Shown here in pieces: positions 34,250-38,120 of a stretch of DNA of 38,120 nucleotides. The DNA comes from an uncultured Oscillospiraceae bacterium (lineage in GTDB: Bacteria; Bacillota; Clostridia; Oscillospirales; Ruminococcaceae). Below the pieces are notes generated by a model. The model saw only the letters and a list, made by a program, of their open reading frames with translations. It was not told the origin of the DNA and ran no database searches. The first letter of the stretch is position 1. Each line of letters starts with the position of its first letter. A program made the position numbers and the translations under genes. The DNA lies in NCBI GenBank assembly GCA_910584715.1, contig CAJUAN010000025.1:1-38120 (forward strand). Reading direction: 5' to 3'.

Positions 34250-35725
34250 TTAATCAATTTCTATTTTAAACACGATAGGATAATCTCCGTTCCGGTAACC
34301 GGTACTGATATGCAGACCGTCGGCGCGCCTTTCCCAGACGGGCTTTTTATCCGAGCCAAGTACCGTTACGCCTTTGATGATACCGCTGAAATTGTCGCGG
34401 CTTGAAGCGTCCTGCATATCCAATGAGGTAATAATGTATTCGCCGTTTTCGCTGCTCTTCAGTACTGCGGCGTACAGGTACCCGTTTGCTGTTGTAAAGC
34501 GTATATCCCGCGGTGTGAAATCTTTCTTTATTCCGTCGGTGAACTGTCCCTCGGGTATTTCCGTGGGACCCTCTGCCGATTTTCTCCAAAGGCACGAGCC
34601 GTATATTGCCTCGCCGTTTATTTTCAGCCATTTTCCTATATCCAGCAGGATATTTTTATCCTCGTCCGGAATAGTTCCGTCCGCTTTGGGGCCGATATTA
34701 AGAAGCAGGCAGCCGTTTTTGCTGACGATATCAACTAAATCGCATACTATATCCTCGGCTTTGCGGTAGGAATTATTTTCGGTATAGCACCAGGAGTTAA
34801 GTGCCACAGCCGTATCGGTCTGCCAGAAAAAAGGCTTCCTGTCCGCAAACTGACCTCTTTCCACGTCGGGTACAGCGGTACCGAACATAAATCCGTCATG
34901 CTTGTAATTTATAACGGCTTCCGTACCCCATTCGTGAGCGCGGTTATAGTAGTACGCCGCAAATTTTTTCAGATAGGGTTTGAACGCGCTGTGCTGTATC
35001 CACCAGTCGAAGTAAACTATTTTCGGGCGGTAATTATCGACTATTTCGCAGGTGCGCACAAGCCAGTCCTGCAAATATTCCTCGGAGGGTTCCGGCTTGC
35101 TGAAAATATCGTGCAGTTCGGCAGACGGCATTGCGGGCCAGTACAGATCGCCGCGCCGCAAGGGTTCCTTGATGTCGCTGTCGAAATCCTTTCCGCAGCC
35201 CATGAAAAACCAGTGCTCCGCGCGGTGAGAGGACGCTCCCACTTCCATTCCAAGAGCGTTGCAGCAGGCTTTTAACTCACCCAAAGTATCGCGGCAGGGA
35301 CCCTTTTCATACGCGTTCCAATGGGAAATTTCGCTTTTGTACATCTGAAAACCGTCGTGGTGCTCAGCAACGGGGACAACATATTTTGCACCCGAATCGG
35401 CAAAAAGCTTTGCCCACTCGTCGGGGTCAAATTTTTCCGCCTTGAACATGGGGATAAAGTCCTTGTAGCCAAATTCGGTATGCTTACCGTACGTTTCAAT
35501 ATGGTGCTGATATTCGTTACTGTCCTTTACGTACATATTCCGCGAGTACCATTCGTTTCCGAAGGCTGGGACGCTGAACACTCCCCAGTGAATAAAGATA
35601 CCGAACTTTGCCTTTCTGTACCACTCGGGGACTTTGTACTTCGACAGAGATTTCCAGTCGTCGCTGTAAGGTCCTTTGTTTATTACATCGTTAATTTTTT
35701 TAAGATAGGGTGACATATCGTACAT
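34250..35725 (-). CDS. GH29 alpha-L-fucosidase
   Basis: Removes alpha-linked L-fucose by a retaining mechanism. The 491-aa product has the GH29 motifs KAKFGIFIHWGVFSVPAFGNEWY (about 38-60), AEHHDGFQMY (His-His-Asp-Gly-Phe at 122-126) and KIVYFDWWI, where D240 is the expected nucleophile. No signal peptide is seen, so it acts in the cytoplasm on short imported sugars. GGAGG lies 9 bases before the ATG. It heads the operon with the DMT transporter and GH44 genes. An AraC regulator is encoded immediately upstream. Confidence 0.93.
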   Translation of the reverse strand: MYDMSPYLKKINDVINKGPYSDDWKSLSKYKVPEWYRKAKFGIFIHWGVFSVPAFGNEWYSRNMYVKDSNEYQHHIETYGKHTEFGYKDFIPMFKAEKFDPDEWAKLFADSGAKYVVPVAEHHDGFQMYKSEISHWNAYEKGPCRDTLGELKACCNALGMEVGASSHRAEHWFFMGCGKDFDSDIKEPLRRGDLYWPAMPSAELHDIFSKPEPSEEYLQDWLVRTCEIVDNYRPKIVYFDWWIQHSAFKPYLKKFAAYYYNRAHEWGTEAVINYKHDGFMFGTAVPDVERGQFADRKPFFWQTDTAVALNSWCYTENNSYRKAEDIVCDLVDIVSKNGCLLLNIGPKADGTIPDEDKNILLDIGKWLKINGEAIYGSCLWRKSAEGPTEIPEGQFTDGIKKDFTPRDIRFTTANGYLYAAVLKSSENGEYIITSLDMQDASSRDNFSGIIKGVTVLGSDKKPVWERRADGLHISTGYRNGDYPIVFKIEID

Positions 35726-35754
35726 AGCTTTTTTCCTCCAATAAGTTTTTCTTT

Positions 35755-35784
35755 AAGTATATACTTTTTCAGAAAAAATTGTAA
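35755..35784 (-). promoter_or_regulatory. Promoter and palindrome upstream of the fucosidase operon
   Basis: A perfect 12-bp palindrome AAGTATATACTT (35,755-35,766) overlaps the -10 box TATACT (35,756-35,761, minus strand). A weak -35 (TTACAA, or CTTACA with 18-base spacing) lies upstream at about 35,779-35,785. The palindrome could be an operator, for example for the AraC protein encoded next door. Confidence 0.55.
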
Positions 35785-35824
35785 GAGCATTAAACGACCT
35801 TTTAAGCGGCTTGATGTCGTATTA

Positions 35825-36679
35825 TCATAATTTTTGTAATTTATTTTTTCTGTACCTGCCCGGAGAAATGCCGTAATATTTTTTAAAAGCTGAGGTAAAG
35901 TGTTCCTGCGATGAACAGCCAAGACGTTCCGAAACGTCCGCGAGACTCAAAGCCTCGTCTTCCAAAAGTATTGCCGCGGCGGACATTCTCGCTTCGTTTT
36001 TCTTTTCGCCGAAGCTGCTTCCGTAAAATTTCTTTATTATACGCTGGGTCTGTCTTTCGCTAAATCCAAGACGTTTTGAAAGTTCTCCCAAGGATGCCGT
36101 TCGGTACTCGTACAAAAAATATTCCTCAATTATTATGCTTGTTCTTTCGGAAATCCCCGCGGACATTTCTCCTGTGCGGACTGCGCTTTCAATATAATTC
36201 CGTGTGACCGAAACAACGATTTGGGCAAGCAGAAGTCCCGCCATGTCGAGGTAGCCGTCAAAACGATCTTCAAACTCCGAAAAAAGTTTTTGGAACAATG
36301 GCAGAAGCCCCTGCCCGTCCTGACCTATCCAAAATTTTTCCGATAAAAATCTTGAAATTATATCGCTGTATTTTTCAGTACCACTCTCGTCGGTACGCAG
36401 ATAAACGCACCATTCAAACATCGGCGAATTCAGGTCTGTAATCTGCGAATGGGATACAAGCGGTCCCGTTACGAAAAGCGTATTCGGTGTAATTGCGTAC
36501 TTCTTTCCGCCGGCGTTAAGAATTCCGTCCCCCTCGGAAATATAGTGTATTTCATAGCAGTTTTTCCCGTGGCTGTGGAAAGGGATATTGTGCATTATTG
36601 GTGAGCATACCAAGTTTATCGCATGGAATTTGCAGTTGCCTGTAATAAACTCTATATCTATATTGTTGTAAAATATCAT
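35825..36679 (-). CDS. AraC-family transcriptional regulator
   Basis: A 284-aa regulator with an N-terminal cupin sensor (FHSHGKNCYEIHYISEGDGILNAGGKKYAI) and a C-terminal double helix-turn-helix: SLGELSKRLGFSERQTQRIIKKFYG and SLADVSERLGCSSQEHFTSAFKKYYGISPGRYR, the AraC signature. It probably senses a sugar and controls the downstream fucosidase-transporter-GH44 genes on the same strand. The gap to the fucosidase gene is 99 bases and contains a promoter, so the operon may be read both ways: through from the regulator and from its own promoter. The ribosome binding site (GGCGGA) is weak. Confidence 0.9.
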   Translation of the reverse strand: MIFYNNIDIEFITGNCKFHAINLVCSPIMHNIPFHSHGKNCYEIHYISEGDGILNAGGKKYAITPNTLFVTGPLVSHSQITDLNSPMFEWCVYLRTDESGTEKYSDIISRFLSEKFWIGQDGQGLLPLFQKLFSEFEDRFDGYLDMAGLLLAQIVVSVTRNYIESAVRTGEMSAGISERTSIIIEEYFLYEYRTASLGELSKRLGFSERQTQRIIKKFYGSSFGEKKNEARMSAAAILLEDEALSLADVSERLGCSSQEHFTSAFKKYYGISPGRYRKNKLQKL

Positions 36680-36819
36680 GACAAATCCGCCCGAAATTTA
36701 GAATATACGACATATTATCTTGACTGTAATTATACACCATGAGGAAATAAATGTCAACCCGCAAAGGCTGAACTGCGGTATTATCTTAATCTTGCCGTTT
36801 CAGATAAGTTACAAAACGG

Positions 36820-36872
36820 AGCATTCCGTTGGGATATAGTCTCATGAAATAATGAGGACTAAACGGAATGCT
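36820..36872. repeat. Long imperfect hairpin next to the IS relic
   Basis: Outer arms 36,820-36,830 and 36,862-36,872 pair perfectly over 11 bp (AGCATTCCGTT / AACGGAATGCT). Inner arms 36,838-36,845 and 36,852-36,860 pair with one bulge. It lies just after the relic's stop codon on the minus strand. It may be the far end of an insertion sequence, or a terminator-like structure without a T tail. Confidence 0.55.
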
Positions 36873-36881
36873 TTTCAATAA

Positions 36882-36932
36882 TTAACGTATCTCTTTCTCA
36901 TACTGCTGTATATGCCTGTAACTTCTTGCCAT
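36882..36932 (-). pseudogene. Relic of an IS3-family transposase OrfA N-terminus
   Basis: A 16-codon frame, MARSYRHIQQYEKEIR, with a strong AGGAGG 7 bases before its ATG, then TAA. The N-terminus matches my recall of IS150-like (IS3 family) OrfA proteins in Firmicutes, where KEI(L/I) is followed by an HTH of about 50 residues. Here the HTH is missing. It is either the cut-off end of an old insertion or, less likely, a real short peptide gene. Confidence 0.5.
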
Positions 36933-36935
36933 ATC

Positions 36936-36975
36936 AAAACCTCCTATGGTTTCTATTACACCATAGGAGGTTTTT
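36936..36975. terminator. Perfect 14-bp hairpin, terminator or Shine-Dalgarno cover
   Basis: Arms 36,936-36,949 and 36,961-36,974 pair perfectly over 14 bp with an 11-base loop; the plus strand continues with T. The minus-strand right arm contains the AGGAGG used by the 16-codon relic, so in RNA read from upstream the hairpin would hide the start signal. It also lies about 70 bases after the DUF1385 stop and could end that transcript. Confidence 0.8.
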
Positions 36976-37045
36976 GGAGCATTGTTCGTTTTTGCCGGTT
37001 CGGTTCAGCGGTTTTGTCCGCATTTTAATTTCCTGCATTTTTATC

Positions 37046-38005
37046 TCACCATTTGTCCTCTTCGCCCTCTTTCGGGAGGCAGGGATTCAGAGCGGCAATA
37101 GCTACCTCTATTTGCTTGTCGTTGGGTTCCTTGGTGGTAATCCTTTGCAGCCACAGTCCGGGAGCGGAAATTATCCTTGTGAGGACATTGTCAAACCGTC
37201 CCGCAAGCTTTATTATCTCATAGGCTATGGAAGCTTCGGGAATAAGGCAGAGCATCTGTACTCCGAAGCGTATCCACATATTGTCCCTCGGCAGGAAGAT
37301 ACCTACGATAACGCTTATTATGAGTACTATAAGAATAAAGCTTGTTCCGCATCTCGGGTGAAAACGCGTATGCTTTTTTACATTTTCTACTGTAAGCTCC
37401 TCGCGGGCTTCATAGCAGGCAATGGATTTGTGCTCCGCGCCGTGGTACATAAAGGTTGTCTTTATGCTTCCCATAAATGAAATGGCGTACATATAGCCCA
37501 CCACCAACGCAAGCCGCACAAACCCCTCTATAACGGGACGTGCGCTTTCGGGAGCTCCCAAGCGCTCGATAAGGTCTGCGACAAGTATAGGTCCGCCCTT
37601 GAAAACTATCAGCGAAAATGCCAGCGCAACAACTACGGAAATTATCATTATCACGTTGACAAGCTTGTCCCCGAATTTGTCGGTGAGCCACTGCTCGAAT
37701 TTGGAGAGTTCTTCTTCCTCTTCGTCCTCGCCGATCTGTTTTTCCGCGGACTTCATGGTACACCTGATACCCTCCGCAAGGCTTGCAATAAAGTTTATGC
37801 AGCCCCTTACAAATGGAGCTTTCCTGTACCATGGAGCGTTCTTTCCGTTTTTGACTGCCCACTGCTCCACATCTATCGTGCCGTTGGGAAGTCTGCACGC
37901 CATTGCCGCCGTAGTAATTCCGCGCATATAGACTCCCTCGATGAGAGCCTGACCTCCTATTTTGGATTTAAAGCACTCTTTTGTGCATTTTTTTTCCTCG
38001 CTCAT
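37046..38005 (-). CDS. DUF1385 membrane protein (YqhQ-type)
   Basis: A conserved, poorly understood membrane protein of Gram-positive bacteria, 319 aa. Recognisable parts: IGGQALIEGVYMRG near the N-terminus, GAEHKSIACYEA (about 190-200) and HTRFHPRCGTSF (about 208-219), which may bind metal, and at least four hydrophobic segments (about 115-135, 160-180, 222-240, 248-265). B. subtilis YqhQ is a DUF1385 member; a precise role is not established. The gene seems to start with ATG at 38,005. Its neighbour upstream is cut by the window edge. Confidence 0.9.
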   Translation of the reverse strand: MSEEKKCTKECFKSKIGGQALIEGVYMRGITTAAMACRLPNGTIDVEQWAVKNGKNAPWYRKAPFVRGCINFIASLAEGIRCTMKSAEKQIGEDEEEEELSKFEQWLTDKFGDKLVNVIMIISVVVALAFSLIVFKGGPILVADLIERLGAPESARPVIEGFVRLALVVGYMYAISFMGSIKTTFMYHGAEHKSIACYEAREELTVENVKKHTRFHPRCGTSFILIVLIISVIVGIFLPRDNMWIRFGVQMLCLIPEASIAYEIIKLAGRFDNVLTRIISAPGLWLQRITTKEPNDKQIEVAIAALNPCLPKEGEEDKW

Positions 38006-38047
38006 TTTTACAGTATCCTTTCTGTTGGTGTTGATATCAATTTATGT

Positions 38048-38120
38048 TTAGCTCACAAACGTTATTACCCCGCCAGAGATTAGCTGGTCGAGCTGAGCCC
38101 AGCTCGCGGGGGTCGAGGGG
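38048..38120 (-). CDS. Partial gene, C-terminal end only
   Basis: The minus-strand frame entering the window reads to a TAA at 38,048-38,050 and gives a plausible C-terminus (SWAQLDQLISGGVITFVS). It is upstream of the DUF1385 gene on the same strand. Only 23 codons are visible, so product and even coding status are uncertain. Confidence 0.3.
   Translation of the reverse strand, partial: PSTPASWAQLDQLISGGVITFVS

Overview
The window looks like a chromosome segment from a gut or rumen Clostridia bacterium, most likely Oscillospiraceae (Ruminococcus-like). Pointers are the Gram-positive gene order recJ-rel-MBL hydrolase-hemZ, a DUF1385 (YqhQ-type) gene, a secreted membrane-anchored GH44 glucanase beside a GH29 fucosidase, and strong AGGAGG ribosome binding sites. 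Genus is inferred. Families are named from motifs recognised by eye; no search was run.

Layout. (1) Bases 1-9,390: a tightly packed minus-strand defence operon behind one strong promoter. In order of transcription it holds a small XRE regulator, two complete DNA cytosine-C5 methyltransferases, a large N6-adenine methyltransferase with an N-terminal PD-ExK nuclease motif and a type ISP-like C-terminus, a Vsr nickase, a HamA-like (DUF1837-type) protein and a HamB-like SF2 helicase. The helicase stops after motif V, where two 22-bp direct repeats begin. These look like the end of a transposon of the Tn7/IS21 type. (2) 9,390-12,400: a non-coding scar, an unknown 163-aa gene, a GmrSD-type (DUF262+DUF1524) nuclease pseudogene with three lesions, and its XRE regulator. 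(3) 12,647-20,510: a decayed mobilisable element. It has a large serine recombinase, a small gene, a MobV relaxase pseudogene, and a second restriction cluster: 3'-truncated cytosine methyltransferase, frameshifted HpaII-type endonuclease, HNH endonuclease, second 3'-truncated cytosine methyltransferase, Vsr-like nuclease. It ends in rlmD. (4) 20,219-29,341: housekeeping minus-strand genes rlmD, zinc-ribbon protein, AAC(6')-like acetyltransferase, hemZ, MBL hydrolase, rel, recJ. (5) 29,668-38,120: Na/Pi cotransporter (plus strand), then the minus-strand glycan genes AraC regulator, GH29, DMT transporter and GH44, an IS3-like relic, DUF1385, and the tail of one more gene.

How it fits together. 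rlmD marks the border between core chromosome and accessory island. The recombinase tail (ECVVLMSR) resembles the RlmD motif at which the rlmD extension starts (ETVVLLSK). That suggests integration into rlmD, with tails exchanged. The left operon is the best candidate for an undescribed system: HamAB-like effectors coupled to double cytosine methylation, adenine methylation and Vsr repair under an autoregulated C-protein-like switch. Several neighbouring systems are visibly dead, so the island also records repeated gain and loss of restriction systems.
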